A DNA stretch of 64,000 bases from Viridibacillus arvi (GTDB lineage Bacteria; Bacillota; Bacilli; Bacillales_A; Planococcaceae). Below the pieces are notes generated by a model. That model had not been told where the DNA came from, made no database searches, and saw only the letters and a program-made list of their open reading frames with translations. The first letter of the stretch is position 1; each line of letters starts with the position of its first letter. Positions 34,796 to 44,466 of the stretch are shown in pieces. Location: assembly GCF_001274945.1 (NCBI RefSeq), contig NZ_LILB01000001.1, positions 1,737,111 through 1,801,110 of the forward strand. Direction: 5' to 3'. A program made the translations under genes and the position numbers.

Positions 34796-34814
34796 AAAAT
34801 GACCTCCTTATTCG

Positions 34815-34846
34815 TGAAAAAACTGCTCTCAGTTGAGAGCAGTTAT
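34815..34846 (-). terminator. Hairpin terminator between cvpA and polX
   Basis: On the minus strand AACTGCTCTCA pairs with TGAGAGCAGTT, followed by TTTT. The hairpin begins inside the cvpA stop codon. Confidence 0.8.
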
Positions 34847-35382
34847 TTCATGTAGACAAACCACATATTTTTGAACATGTTCGAAATAATCGGTGTATAT
34901 TCGAGCATTAATTTTGTCAGGATTGAACTATCCACATACTTTTGGATACTATCTAATGGTAACAATGCTAAAATATAAAGTAAAATAAATACTAATATAT
35001 AAGCTTCTATAAATCCTAGTATTCCGCCAAAAAAGCGGTTGAACGGACCTATGATAGGCACATATTTTAAGAAATCAAAAATTGATGCTACAATTTGCAT
35101 TGCAAATTTGACAACAAAGAAAATAAGTGCAAATGCCAGTAGCTGATAAAATGTTTGACTAAGATCTAGTTGTTCCATCGCATAAGTTAACGTCGTATTC
35201 CCGTCAACTGCCGGATATGGAATCCAAAGCACAAATTTCTCAGCTAAAGGTTTATAATAAACGTAAGCGACAATCATCGCGATTAAAAATCCAATGATAT
35301 GTATCAACTGGACTACTAAACCTCTTCTTCCGCCAGTGATAATGCCGGCAATTAATAAAATAATTATAAGTATATCGATCAT
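34843..35382 (-). CDS. cvpA: CvpA-family membrane protein
   Basis: A 179-residue protein with four predicted transmembrane helices of the CvpA/colicin V production family, as in B. subtilis YshB. Features are IDILIIILLIAGIITGGRRGL at the N-terminus and the PIIGPFNRFFGGILGF loop. It starts five bases after zapA ends. The family role in envelope homeostasis is not settled. Confidence 0.88.
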   Translation of the reverse strand: MIDILIIILLIAGIITGGRRGLVVQLIHIIGFLIAMIVAYVYYKPLAEKFVLWIPYPAVDGNTTLTYAMEQLDLSQTFYQLLAFALIFFVVKFAMQIVASIFDFLKYVPIIGPFNRFFGGILGFIEAYILVFILLYILALLPLDSIQKYVDSSILTKLMLEYTPIISNMFKNMWFVYMK

Positions 35383-35387
35383 TTACT

Positions 35388-35648
35388 TCAATCCTTTAGT
35401 TTTTTCAGTTCTTCTTCTAATAATACAAGTTGCTCTTTTAATTTCAAACTATCATTTACTGAATTTACAGCTGTAAGGACGGCCAGTTTTGTACTGTCAA
35501 GGCTCGGGTTTGCCTGTTTAATCTCTCTCATAGTATTGTCAACTGTGGACGCGACTAAACGCATATGTGTTGTTGACTCTGTACCAAGCATAGTATATGT
35601 TTGACCATATATATCAACTGAAATTCGATTTTTTTGTTGCTCTGACAC
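35388..35648 (-). CDS. zapA: Cell-division protein ZapA
   Basis: An 86-residue FtsZ-ring stabiliser. The N-terminal strand region [18 protein letters not shown] and the helix with [33 protein letters not shown] are typical, followed by a C-terminal coiled coil ([17 protein letters not shown]). It is divergent from rnhC and precedes cvpA, as in B. subtilis. Confidence 0.92.
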   Translation of the reverse strand: MSEQQKNRISVDIYGQTYTMLGTESTTHMRLVASTVDNTMREIKQANPSLDSTKLAVLTAVNSVNDSLKLKEQLVLLEEELKKLKD

Positions 35649-35732
35649 AGCTGCCCCTCCTTAAAATCCTATTTCTAATCATACCATGAAATTGTTTATC
35701 ATGTGAATAACGAGAGTAGAAAGGACTATAAA

Positions 35733-36668
35733 ATGTCTAATATTGTAATTGTTTTAACAACCGAAAAGCAAGGAGAACTTGCTTCTTATTATGCCTCATC
35801 TAGAGTAGAACGCAATGCGCCAGGAGTCATATTTGCTGCGAAGTTAGGCGATACTTCTATCACTTCATACAAATCTGGCAAAGTAATGTTTCAAGGTAAC
35901 GGAGCCGAACGGGAGTCTAGTAGATGGGGGGAACCTAATGATTCTACGACTAAAAAGACGTCATCAAAGGGTGATAAGTTGCCTTCCAATTTTGAACAAC
36001 TCTCCGTCATGGGCTCTGATGAAACAGGAACAGGCGATTATTTCGGACCAGTAACAGTAGCCGCCGTATATGTATCTGCCGATAAAATTGCACTTGTTCG
36101 TGAGCTCGGTGTTAAAGACTCTAAAATGCTAACGGATGATTTTATGAGACAAATCGCGCCTGACTTAATGCGAGCACTACCTCATAGCATATTAACTGTA
36201 CGAAACGACAAATATAACACCATTCAAGCTAGAGGCTGGTCTCAAGGGAAAATCAAAGCAATGATGCACAACCAAGCACTTCATAACGTGCTCGGCAAAA
36301 TTGCACCAGAAAAACCTGCACATATTTTAATTGACCAATTTGCTGAACGTGGCATTTACTATAACCACCTAAAAAATGAAAAAATCATCGTTAAAGAGAA
36401 TGTACTATTTGCTACAAAAGCAGAACAAATACACGTTTCAGTAGCTGCTGCCTCTATTCTAGCACGATACGCCTTCTTAAAAGAAATGGACCGCCTCGGC
36501 GATTTAGTTGGCTTTGATCTACAAAAGGGAGCTAGTAATAAAGTGGATGAAATGGCCGCACGTATTTTATTATCAAAAGGCGAAGCGACATTAAAATCTA
36601 TGACGAAATGGCATTTTGCAAATACCCAAAAAGCGCATGCCATTGCCGCTAAAAAACGCTCCAAATAA
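35733..36668 (+). CDS. rnhC: Ribonuclease HIII
   Basis: Cuts RNA in RNA-DNA hybrids. The 311 residues from the ATG at 35733 (AGAAAGGA upstream) match the Bacillus enzyme length; the longer frame from 35703 has no ribosome site. An N-terminal TBP-like substrate-binding domain (about 1-80) precedes the type 2 RNase H core with GSDETGTGDYFGP (the DEtGtGd active-site start), VKDSKMLTD and LIDQFAE. It is divergent from zapA. Confidence 0.95.
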   Translation: MSNIVIVLTTEKQGELASYYASSRVERNAPGVIFAAKLGDTSITSYKSGKVMFQGNGAERESSRWGEPNDSTTKKTSSKGDKLPSNFEQLSVMGSDETGTGDYFGPVTVAAVYVSADKIALVRELGVKDSKMLTDDFMRQIAPDLMRALPHSILTVRNDKYNTIQARGWSQGKIKAMMHNQALHNVLGKIAPEKPAHILIDQFAERGIYYNHLKNEKIIVKENVLFATKAEQIHVSVAAASILARYAFLKEMDRLGDLVGFDLQKGASNKVDEMAARILLSKGEATLKSMTKWHFANTQKAHAIAAKKRSK

Positions 36669-36669
36669 A

Positions 36670-36720
36670 ACAAGCTATTCCTCTCTTTCATCAAGAGAAG
36701 GAATAGCTTGTTTTTTTATA
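36670..36720. terminator. Bidirectional terminator between rnhC and the ABC permease gene
   Basis: A long stem with AAGCTATTCCT/AGGAATAGCTT extended by CTCTT/AAGAG, then a run of seven T residues on the plus strand; the right end overlaps the permease stop codon. Confidence 0.88.
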
Positions 36721-37498
36721 TTTTTATATTCTCCATATTCTTTCTTGCACCAAATACTCCAACAAACATTAACACTATTATGGCAATAACCGTTACGACG
36801 ACCGACAACCAAAAATCACTACTATCTGGTTTTGATCCAAGCCATGTTACTGCGTATGTGCCCAATTTCCAAGGAGACACTGTCCAGAACTGTCCGATAA
36901 TGCTATCGATTAACTGTACAAAATACGTTAGCAATATTGCTAGTGTACCCGCAACACCCGTAGGGAACAATGCACTCGCTGTGACTGTCACCGTCACTAC
37001 GAACAATACCCATAGACTATACGTACCAATGAGGGCTGCTATCCGCCAAGCGTCTACTTCATTATATAAAATCACTGTATAATAGTAACTTGCTAATAAG
37101 CCTATTATTGTACTAACGAGTGCAACAATTGTTGCTCCAGACCACTTACTGAAGTAATACGAAGAAAAAGATATTGGTCGTACATATAGTAGCGCGGCTG
37201 TACGATTTTTTCTTTCCTTACTAATAATCCCCATAAAGCTTAAGACAATAATAAGTGAAACAATGAGATGGAACTGTCCGACTGTAGAAGCCATTACTTC
37301 AACTGATGTCACATCTGTTATACCCATATCAAATCCCTCAGGCATATTACCGACAGCCTTCATAATATCTTCCATATAATATAGCATTACTGGTTGCATT
37401 ACACCATAGAGTACAAACACAAGTGGAATCCATAAAACCTTCAAGCTACGTACATGATCACGCCATTCTTTTTGTAAAAGTACACGCCATTGCATCAT
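36716..37498 (-). CDS. yxlG: ABC-2 type permease (YxlG-like)
   Basis: A 260-residue integral membrane protein with about six transmembrane helices. It overlaps the ATPase gene by four bases, so translation is coupled. Length, gene order and the partner genes match YxlG of B. subtilis. The exported substrate is unknown. NRTAALLYVRPISFSSYYFSKW is the coupling region towards the ATPase. Confidence 0.8.
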   Translation of the reverse strand: MMQWRVLLQKEWRDHVRSLKVLWIPLVFVLYGVMQPVMLYYMEDIMKAVGNMPEGFDMGITDVTSVEVMASTVGQFHLIVSLIIVLSFMGIISKERKNRTAALLYVRPISFSSYYFSKWSGATIVALVSTIIGLLASYYYTVILYNEVDAWRIAALIGTYSLWVLFVVTVTVTASALFPTGVAGTLAILLTYFVQLIDSIIGQFWTVSPWKLGTYAVTWLGSKPDSSDFWLSVVVTVIAIIVLMFVGVFGARKNMENIKI

Positions 37499-38379
37499 AG
37501 TTTTGCCACCTTCATGAAGATTTCCTCCAAGCTAGCAGATTGCTGCTCGACTTTCCGGATTGTAAAGGTCTCCTTCGCTAACTCTCGAATAACTTGTTGC
37601 ATATCATCTGTCTGCAAAATCACAATGTTACCTTGTTGCTCTGCACTTAATGTACTTTTCACTACAAATTGAGCAGCCTCTTCTACTACTTTAAATTCCA
37701 CTACAATTTGACGATGTTCATATTTTGCTTTGACATCTTGTAATGAACCTTGCTCAACTAATTTACCAGCTTTCAAGAATAATAGCTGATCCGTCATTTG
37801 CTCAGCATCATTCAAAATATGTGTTGAATACAAAATTGTCATTTCTTGTTGTAACGACTTCATCAAATTCATCATATCTAAGCGACCTGCTGGATCAAGA
37901 GCTGATACTGGTTCATCCAATAAGAGGAGTTTTGGTTTATGTATAATGGCTTGTGCTAGACCCAATCTTTGTTTCATACCACCAGAGAACGTACCAATCT
38001 TCTTATTTGCTGCATCTTTTAAGCCAACGAATTGAAGCATTTTCTCTGACTCTTCCTTCGCAGTTTGAGCAGTCAATCCACTTAATCTCGCTGCCATTAT
38101 TAAAAATTCACTCGCAGTTAGCCAAGAATTGAACTGTGGATATTGTGGTAAAAACCCAATCGCAGCTCTCGGGTCCCCTACTATTCCGTCGAATTGAATT
38201 TGCCCATTTGTTGGTTTTAATAGCCCAGCAAGCATTGATAATATAGTTGTTTTACCTGCTCCATTTGGTCCAATTAAAGCCGTTGCTGTTCCTTGTGTTA
38301 ACTCAAATGATATATTTTTAATCACTTCATGCTGTCCATAATTCTTTTGCAACGCTGAAACTTGTAATAACTGACTCAT
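37495..38379 (-). CDS. yxlF: ABC transporter ATPase (YxlF-like)
   Basis: A 294-residue ATPase from the ATG at 38379 (GGGAG upstream); B. subtilis YxlF has a very similar length. It carries Walker A GPNGAGKTT, the Q-loop FLPQYPQF, signature FSGGMKQR, Walker B LLLLDEPVSALDP and the H-loop YSTHIL. The start overlaps the end of the small membrane-protein gene by four bases. It pairs with the permease that follows. Confidence 0.9.
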   Translation of the reverse strand: MSQLLQVSALQKNYGQHEVIKNISFELTQGTATALIGPNGAGKTTILSMLAGLLKPTNGQIQFDGIVGDPRAAIGFLPQYPQFNSWLTASEFLIMAARLSGLTAQTAKEESEKMLQFVGLKDAANKKIGTFSGGMKQRLGLAQAIIHKPKLLLLDEPVSALDPAGRLDMMNLMKSLQQEMTILYSTHILNDAEQMTDQLLFLKAGKLVEQGSLQDVKAKYEHRQIVVEFKVVEEAAQFVVKSTLSAEQQGNIVILQTDDMQQVIRELAKETFTIRKVEQQSASLEEIFMKVAKL

Positions 38380-38564
38380 ACTTGTTTTCTCCCGAAGATA
38401 AAGTAAATAATCGGCCCTATTATGCTCACACAAACTATAGCTATCGCCCACAGCCATTTTGGACCATTTGTTTCCGGTATTTTCACTAGGTCTATTAAAG
38501 CAACAATCAATAAAATAAACTCAATTATTATAATCGGTAAAAGCATCATTAATAATGAACTCAT
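38376..38564 (-). CDS. yxlE: Small PLDc_N-domain membrane protein (YxlE-like)
   Basis: A 62-residue protein from the ATG at 38564, with GAGGTG upstream; the frame upstream to 38648 is not supported. It has two transmembrane helices with KIPETNGPKWLWAI between them and ends in YFIFGRKQV, the PLDc_N pattern. B. subtilis YxlE has the same length and neighbours YxlF and YxlG. Its stop overlaps the ATPase start, so the three genes form one coupled operon. Confidence 0.85.
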   Translation of the reverse strand: MSSLLMMLLPIIIIEFILLIVALIDLVKIPETNGPKWLWAIAIVCVSIIGPIIYFIFGRKQV

Positions 38565-38630
38565 CTTGTTCACCTCTTCTTTGTTATACAATAAATATAA
38601 CAGATAACTTCTTCCATGAAAAGGATAATA

Positions 38631-38673
38631 AAAAAAATACCTAACCAAGACATAACGTCTGGTCAGGTATTTA
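38631..38673 (-). terminator. pheST terminator
   Basis: On the minus strand AAATACCT...ACCAGAC pairs with GTCTTGGT...AGGTATTT, followed by TTTTT. Confidence 0.88.
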
Positions 38674-38690
38674 GTATGAAAATCTATTTA

Positions 38691-41096
38691 TTAACGAATT
38701 TGTGCATTTGCTTCTGCTAATGCTTTTAACACTTCGTTATGTGCTGCTACTACTTCTTCATCTGTTAAAGTACGCTCAGGTTCGAAGTATTGTAGTGAGA
38801 AGGCAACTGATTTTTTACCTTCTTCCATTTTGTCTCCTTCATATAAATCGAAGACACGAACATCTTTCAATAATGTGCCACCTGCTTGACGGATAATTGT
38901 TTCAAGATCCGCTGCCGCTACGCTTCTATCAACAACTAAAGCGATATCACGAGACATTGTAGGGAAACGTGGAACTGGAACGTAAACTAGTGCTTCAGTA
39001 GACGCTTCTAAAATAGCTGCTAAGTTCATTTCCATTACGTATGTTTCTTTTAAGCCATTTGCTTTTTGTTCAGTTGGGTGCAATTGCGCGATTAAACCAA
39101 TACGGTTGCCATTTAATAATACGTTAGCCGTACGTCCTGGGTGTAAACCATCTACAGTAGCGCGTTCAAATGTTACTGCATCTGCTAAACCTAGGCGATC
39201 AAATAGACCCTCAACGATTCCTTTTAATACGAAGAAATCAACTTGTTTATGTTCACCTTGCCAAGCATGATCTAACCATTTACCTGTGATAACTGCAGCT
39301 ACATGTTCTTCTTCATGTGGAAGATTTTCTTCAGTTAAACCTAAGAATACAGAATCTACTTCATAAAGTGCTACTACGTCTGCTTGACGTGCGACATTAT
39401 AAGACGCTGCTTCCACTAAATGTGGGATTAAGCTTTGACGTAATGTGCTTCGTTCTTCACTCATTGGCATTAACAGTTTTGTAACAGGCGCTGTTTCTAA
39501 TGCGAATTTTTGTGAAAGTGCATCAGATGTTAATGAGTAAGTAATCGCTTGGTGAAGACCTGCACCTTCTAAATAAGCACGTACAATACGACGTTTTGCT
39601 TGATAAGGTGTTAAGCCACCAGGTGTTGTTTCACTTACAGGAAGTGTTGTTGGAATTTCATCGTAGCCATAAATTCTTGCAATTTCTTCGACGATATCTT
39701 CCTCAATTTTAATATCTTGACGGCGAGTTGGTGCATCAACATAGAGCATGCCATTCGCAGTTTCAACATCAAATTTTAATCGTTTTAAAATTGACTCCAT
39801 ATCATCTAAAGAAATTTTCATACCAAGACGAGCATTGATAAAGTCAGGAGAAACGATTACTTTTGAAGGTGTTTTATCTAATTCATCAAACATGACTGAG
39901 CCAGCTAATACTTCCCCACCAGCTAGTTCTGCTAATAATTTTGCTGCACGTTCAGCTGCAGGTATAACACGGTTCGGATCAAGACCTTTTTCAAAACGGG
40001 CACTTGCATCACTACGTAAACCTAAGTCTTTTGATGTGTAGCGTACTGATAAACCTTCAAAGTATGCTGATTCAATAACAACAGTCGTTGTCCCATCATG
40101 CACTTCTGAGTTTAATCCGCCCATAACTCCAGCTACAGCTACTGGCTCTTTACCATTAGTAATAACAAGATTATTTGCATTTAATGTACGTTCTTTATCA
40201 TCAAGAGTCGTTATTTTTTCGCCTTCATTCGCTAAACGAACTACGATTTCCCCTGTTCCTAAACGGTCATAGTCAAATGCGTGAAGCGGTTGACCATATT
40301 CCATTAAGATGTAGTTAGTAACATCGACAACATTGTTATGCGGACGTACGCCAGCCGCCATTAAACGCTGTTGCAACCATAATGGAGATTCAGCGACTTT
40401 AACGTTTTTCACAACTTTTGCTACGTACATAGGGTTTTCAACTGGTGCATCTACACGAAGTTTTAAATAATCAGAAGCTTTTTCAGTTGATTCTGTATAA
40501 TCTAGTTCCGGTAACTTAACATCCTCAGAAAGGATTGCTCCTACTTCATATGCAACACCTAACATACTCATAGCATCTGAACGATTTGGCGTTAAACCAA
40601 GTTCAAGCACTGTGTCATACAGGCCAAGCACTTCAAGTGGATCTGCCCCTACTGGTGTTTCTGCAGGTAATACGAAAATACCCTCACTATAAGCTTTTGG
40701 TACTAATTTACCTTCGATACCAAGCTCTTGTAATGAACAAATCATACCGTTCGATACTTCACCACGAAGTTTGGCTTTTTTGATTTTTCCACCTGGTAAA
40801 TGTGCGCCTGGTCGAGCAACGATCACTTTTTGGCCAACTGCTACGTTCGGAGCACCACATACGATTTGTGATAATTCTTCTTCACCAAAATCTACTTGGC
40901 AAATATTTAATTTATCCGCTTCTGGGTGTTTTACTTTTTCTTTCACTTCGCCAACCATTAGCTTTTTCATACCTTCAGCTAGGTTTGCAACGCCGTCCAC
41001 TTCAATCCCAGAACGTGTAATTTTTTCTGCTAAAACTGCTGGCTCTAGGCCTTGTAAATCAACATATTGTTCTAACCATTTTAACGATACTAGCAT
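38691..41096 (-). CDS. pheT: Phenylalanyl-tRNA synthetase beta subunit
   Basis: Forms the alpha2-beta2 enzyme that charges tRNA-Phe. The 801 residues include the N-terminal tRNA-binding OB domain (VGEVKEKVKHPEADKLNICQVDFG), the B3/B4 editing domain in the middle, the B5 region (IEEDIVEEIARIYGYDEIP) and the C-terminal anticodon-binding FDX-ACB domain (VPRFPTMSRDIALVVD). It follows pheS by 12 bases. Confidence 0.97.
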   Translation of the reverse strand: MLVSLKWLEQYVDLQGLEPAVLAEKITRSGIEVDGVANLAEGMKKLMVGEVKEKVKHPEADKLNICQVDFGEEELSQIVCGAPNVAVGQKVIVARPGAHLPGGKIKKAKLRGEVSNGMICSLQELGIEGKLVPKAYSEGIFVLPAETPVGADPLEVLGLYDTVLELGLTPNRSDAMSMLGVAYEVGAILSEDVKLPELDYTESTEKASDYLKLRVDAPVENPMYVAKVVKNVKVAESPLWLQQRLMAAGVRPHNNVVDVTNYILMEYGQPLHAFDYDRLGTGEIVVRLANEGEKITTLDDKERTLNANNLVITNGKEPVAVAGVMGGLNSEVHDGTTTVVIESAYFEGLSVRYTSKDLGLRSDASARFEKGLDPNRVIPAAERAAKLLAELAGGEVLAGSVMFDELDKTPSKVIVSPDFINARLGMKISLDDMESILKRLKFDVETANGMLYVDAPTRRQDIKIEEDIVEEIARIYGYDEIPTTLPVSETTPGGLTPYQAKRRIVRAYLEGAGLHQAITYSLTSDALSQKFALETAPVTKLLMPMSEERSTLRQSLIPHLVEAASYNVARQADVVALYEVDSVFLGLTEENLPHEEEHVAAVITGKWLDHAWQGEHKQVDFFVLKGIVEGLFDRLGLADAVTFERATVDGLHPGRTANVLLNGNRIGLIAQLHPTEQKANGLKETYVMEMNLAAILEASTEALVYVPVPRFPTMSRDIALVVDRSVAAADLETIIRQAGGTLLKDVRVFDLYEGDKMEEGKKSVAFSLQYFEPERTLTDEEVVAAHNEVLKALAEANAQIR

Positions 41097-41108
41097 GTTT
41101 ACCCCTCC

Positions 41109-42152
41109 TTACTCTTCTGTGCGGTGGAATTGTGATAAGAATCGGATGTCATTTGTATAGAAATGACGGATATCGTCCACCCCATATTTCAACATTGCAA
41201 TACGTTCTTGCCCCATACCAAATGCGAAGCCTGAAACTTTTTTAGGATCGTATCCAGCCATCTCAAGAACGTTTGGATGTACCATACCGGCACCTAAAAT
41301 TTCAATCCAACCTGTTTGTTTACATAAACTACAGCCAGATCCACCACATTTGAAACAAGAGATATCCATTTCTACTGAAGGCTCAGTGAATGGGAAGAAA
41401 CTTGGGCGTAAACGAATTTCACGTTCTTGGCCAAACATTTTTTTCGCAAAAAGATCCAAAGTACCTTTTAAATCGCTCATTGTAATGTTCTCGCTAATTA
41501 CAAGTCCTTCAATTTGATTGAACTGATGCGAATGTGTAGCATCATCATTGTCACGACGGAATACTTTACCCGGACAGATAATTTTCACAGAAGCACCTTG
41601 TTTTTCTTCCATAGTACGAGCTTGTACTGGAGAAGTCTGTGTACGAAGTAAAATCTCTTCAGAAATATAGAATGTATCTTGCATGTCACGAGCAGGGTGA
41701 CCTTTTGGTAGGTTTAATGCTTCGAAGTTATAATAGTCTTTTTCAACTTCTGGTCCTTCCGCAATTTCATATCCCATGCTGATGAATAAGTCTTCGATTT
41801 CTTCAACAACCTTTGTTAGCGGATGTTTACTACCAACTTTTATAGGACGTCCTGGTAAAGTCACGTCAATTGACTCTTTTTCAAGTTGTTCCTGAACTGC
41901 TTTTTCCTCTAGTAATTGAGCACGTGCTTCAAGCACCTCAGTCACTTCTTGACGTACAACGTTTACTAAAGCACCCATTTTAGGACGTTCCTCTGCAGGA
42001 AGTTTACCCATCCCTTTTAATAAATCCGTGATCGGACCTTTTTTACCTAAATAAGCAACACGCACATCATTCAACTCTTTAGAGTTCGATGCCGCTGCAA
42101 TTTTCGCTAATGCTTCTTCCTTTAGCTGATTTAATTGTTCTTCCATTGCCAT
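41109..42152 (-). CDS. pheS: Phenylalanyl-tRNA synthetase alpha subunit
   Basis: Catalytic subunit. The 347 residues have the N-terminal coiled-coil arm (1-90) and class II synthetase motifs: motif 2 in [22 protein letters not shown], motif 3 in [14 protein letters not shown], plus [25 protein letters not shown] precedes the ATG. Expression is controlled by the T-box leader upstream. Confidence 0.97.
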   Translation of the reverse strand: MAMEEQLNQLKEEALAKIAAASNSKELNDVRVAYLGKKGPITDLLKGMGKLPAEERPKMGALVNVVRQEVTEVLEARAQLLEEKAVQEQLEKESIDVTLPGRPIKVGSKHPLTKVVEEIEDLFISMGYEIAEGPEVEKDYYNFEALNLPKGHPARDMQDTFYISEEILLRTQTSPVQARTMEEKQGASVKIICPGKVFRRDNDDATHSHQFNQIEGLVISENITMSDLKGTLDLFAKKMFGQEREIRLRPSFFPFTEPSVEMDISCFKCGGSGCSLCKQTGWIEILGAGMVHPNVLEMAGYDPKKVSGFAFGMGQERIAMLKYGVDDIRHFYTNDIRFLSQFHRTEE

Positions 42153-42178
42153 TTAAATTCCTCCTTCCAATATCGAAT

Positions 42179-42201
42179 AGTAAAAACAGATTGTTTTTAC
42201 T
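42179..42201 (-). repeat. Perfect 10-bp hairpin between the T-box and pheS
   Basis: AGTAAAAACA and TGTTTTTACT around three bases, lying after the T-box terminator and about 16 bases before the pheS ribosome site. It lacks a following T-run. It may protect the 5' end of the processed message. Confidence 0.5.
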
Positions 42202-42246
42202 AAACACGCAAACCTTCTTTTCATGTAGTCTGTAAAAAATCTGCAC

Positions 42247-42500
42247 AAAAAAACTCGCCCCCTAAAAAGGGACGAGGACATAGTTCGCGGTACCACCCTA
42301 GTTATTGTACTTAAGTACAATCACTTCATTGACATAACGGCTCTAAACCGGCCTACCTTTACAGCAATTGCTGGTCCCGGTGGCTGCTAACGGAGTGAAC
42401 TTCCATGTAACACAACTTTATGCACGCTTGCAGTCTTTGGCGAGCACTCCCTAAAAAGTGTAGAAACATATACTTTTTCCGATCGAAGCATTTAAATTAT
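42247..42500 (-). promoter_or_regulatory. T-box leader (tRNA-Phe sensing) controlling pheST
   Basis: Minus-strand leader with the conserved T-box sequence AGGGTGGTACCGCG at 42299-42286 and a terminator (CTCGTCCC, TTTTT, AGGGGGCGAG, then TTTTTTT) at 42279-42247. The stem I region upstream holds the likely specifier UUC (42399-42397, in AAGTTCACTCC), a Phe codon, which fits the downstream genes. Uncharged tRNA-Phe should favour readthrough. Confidence 0.92.
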
Positions 42501-42508
42501 TTTTAATT

Positions 42509-42538
42509 ATTGTATGCAATAATAAACATTATACGCAA
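42509..42538 (-). promoter_or_regulatory. pheST promoter
   Basis: On the minus strand TTGCGT (42538-42533), an 18-base spacer and TACAAT (42514-42509), just ahead of the T-box leader. It overlaps no coding sequence. Confidence 0.55.
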
Positions 42539-42558
42539 CTAAATTGTTTTCTTCAAGG

Positions 42559-43329
42559 TTACTTTGCTGAAACTGCGAAGTTATATAACAAAATACCAGA
42601 AGCTACTGCTACATTTAAAGATTCAGCTTGCCCTAAAATCGGAATGATAACATTGGCATCTGTTTTTGCAAGTAAGTCTGGGTGAATACCATTGCCTTCA
42701 TTGCCCATAATAAGTGCAAATTTATCGCCTTTTTTTACTTCCGAATAGACTACTGCATTATCAAGAGCTGTCCCGATAACTGGAATTAATCTGTCTTGTA
42801 ACTTATCAATCCAGTCTCCAAGTTCCCCTTTTACAACAGGAATATGGAAATGCGAGCCTTGGGCAGAGCGTACTGTTTTTGGATTGAAAGCATCAGCTGA
42901 GCCTTTACCAAGAATAACCGCATCAATACCAGCTGCATCTGCCGTGCGAATCATTGTACCCACATTGCCCGGATCTTGAACTGCATCAATTAATAATAAT
43001 TTTGTCCAGCCAGCTTGTTCTTCCTCTGTTACCTCACGTTGTTTACATTGTGCGAAGATCCCTTGAGGGTGCTCCGTTTCAGACAATTCTTTTGCAATTG
43101 CTTGTGTTACTTCTACAACAAAAATGTCATCCATATTCCATGTATGTGGAATGTCCACACCTTCACGGACGATAACTGTTAGTACCTCACCATTGTTTTT
43201 AATTGCTTCTTCAACTAAATGGAAACCTTCAACGATAAATTCGCCAGAGCGTTCACGTTCTTTTCTAGTTGTCACTAGCTTTTTCCAATACTTCACTAGT
43301 GAATTTTGTGGTGATTCTATTCTTTTCAT
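42559..43329 (-). CDS. ysgA: SpoU/TrmH-family RNA 2'-O-methyltransferase (YsgA-like)
   Basis: A 256-residue SPOUT methyltransferase. An N-terminal L30e-like substrate domain (about 1-95, RSGEFIVEGFHLVEEAI) precedes the SpoU core with motif 1 DAVQDPGNVGTMIRTADAAG, motif 2 ALIMGNEGNGI and motif 3 IPILGQAESLNVAVASGILLY. B. subtilis ysgA also sits next to pheS. The target RNA position is unknown. Confidence 0.92.
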   Translation of the reverse strand: MKRIESPQNSLVKYWKKLVTTRKERERSGEFIVEGFHLVEEAIKNNGEVLTVIVREGVDIPHTWNMDDIFVVEVTQAIAKELSETEHPQGIFAQCKQREVTEEEQAGWTKLLLIDAVQDPGNVGTMIRTADAAGIDAVILGKGSADAFNPKTVRSAQGSHFHIPVVKGELGDWIDKLQDRLIPVIGTALDNAVVYSEVKKGDKFALIMGNEGNGIHPDLLAKTDANVIIPILGQAESLNVAVASGILLYNFAVSAK

Positions 43330-43352
43330 AAAATGTATACCGCCTTTAGTTT

Positions 43353-44330
43353 TTAAATCGTTATAGTTATTTTGCCAAACTGATGATTTTCTTTTAAATA
43401 TTCAAGCGCTTGTTCCGCTTCATCTAATGAGAAAGTTCGGTCCATCACTGGATGCGTGTTAAATTCCGCTAAATGCTCAAGGCATGCACGGAATTCCTCG
43501 CGACTTCCCATTGTAGTCCCATACAATGTATATTGTCCATAGAAAAATTTTCGTAAGTCAAAATCGACAACTTCTTCTGTTGTTGCACCGAACAATACTA
43601 TTTTACCACCCTTTTTTAAAACATCCAAAGAGCGATTAAAAGTAGCACGTCCAACACTTTCAATAACAACATCGATTTGTTCCTCTTTTAATAATTCTAC
43701 CCAGTCAGCATGCGTATCAATCGCAACATCAGCACCGATTTCAAGCGCTGCATTTCGTTTCTCTTCACTACGAGATGAGACTATGACTCTAGCTCCAACA
43801 TTTTTAGCCATTTGGATTAAAAATGTTGCAACACCGCTACCTGCTCCTGGGATAAATATTGTTTGGCCCGCTTCTATTTGCCCTTTTGTAAATAAGGCAC
43901 GATAACCTGTTAAAGGCGAAATACCAATTACAGAAGCCTCTTCAAATGAAAGATGTGCTGGCTTCCGCTCAAGTTGTTCGACTGAAATAGCAATTTTCTC
44001 CGCGAATGTTCCGTTGTCAGGGAAGCTTAAAATATCAAAATCAGCAGGAGGGACATCAGAATTTTCATACCAACGCAATGAAGGGTTAATAATGACTTCA
44101 TCTCCTACTTGCCAATCTGTCACACCCTCACCTATTGCCTCTATAACACCGGCTGCATCAGAACCTAATATAAGCGACTCACTATCATTTCCTAGACGTC
44201 CAGGCGTATACAAATCTCGACGATTTAACCCTGCAGCTTTAATCGCAACGACTGCTTCTAAAGTGCCAGCTTCTGGTTTAGGTAATTCAGTTACTTTAAA
44301 AGATCCTTTTTCAAAAACAAATGCTCTCAT
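43353..44330 (-). CDS. Zinc-type/quinone oxidoreductase MDR-family dehydrogenase
   Basis: A 325-residue medium-chain dehydrogenase from the ATG at 44330 (AAGGGG upstream); the frame to 44411 is unsupported. It has an N-terminal GroES-like domain (AAGLNRRDLYTPGRL, LGSDAAGVIEAIGEGV) and a Rossmann domain with FIPGAGSGVATFLIQMAKNVGARV. The catalytic zinc Cys is absent (NRRD in its place), so it is closer to the quinone-oxidoreductase branch. NADPH use and substrate are not known. Confidence 0.88.
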   Translation of the reverse strand: MRAFVFEKGSFKVTELPKPEAGTLEAVVAIKAAGLNRRDLYTPGRLGNDSESLILGSDAAGVIEAIGEGVTDWQVGDEVIINPSLRWYENSDVPPADFDILSFPDNGTFAEKIAISVEQLERKPAHLSFEEASVIGISPLTGYRALFTKGQIEAGQTIFIPGAGSGVATFLIQMAKNVGARVIVSSRSEEKRNAALEIGADVAIDTHADWVELLKEEQIDVVIESVGRATFNRSLDVLKKGGKIVLFGATTEEVVDFDLRKFFYGQYTLYGTTMGSREEFRACLEHLAEFNTHPVMDRTFSLDEAEQALEYLKENHQFGKITITI

Positions 44331-44466
44331 GATAAAACAACCCCTTAGTATGTAATATTTTTTCTCAAAATTCCCAATAGTAAATAATATCAACCATTCT
44401 AATTTTAACAAATGAATGTATAACTATCGAGCCTAACGGCAAAAATGAAAATAGGAGGGATGAAGT

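Noticed and set aside
36708-37082. Plus-strand 124-codon frame antisense to the ABC permease
   Set aside because: Shadow of a membrane-protein gene; begins within the terminator and has no ribosome site.
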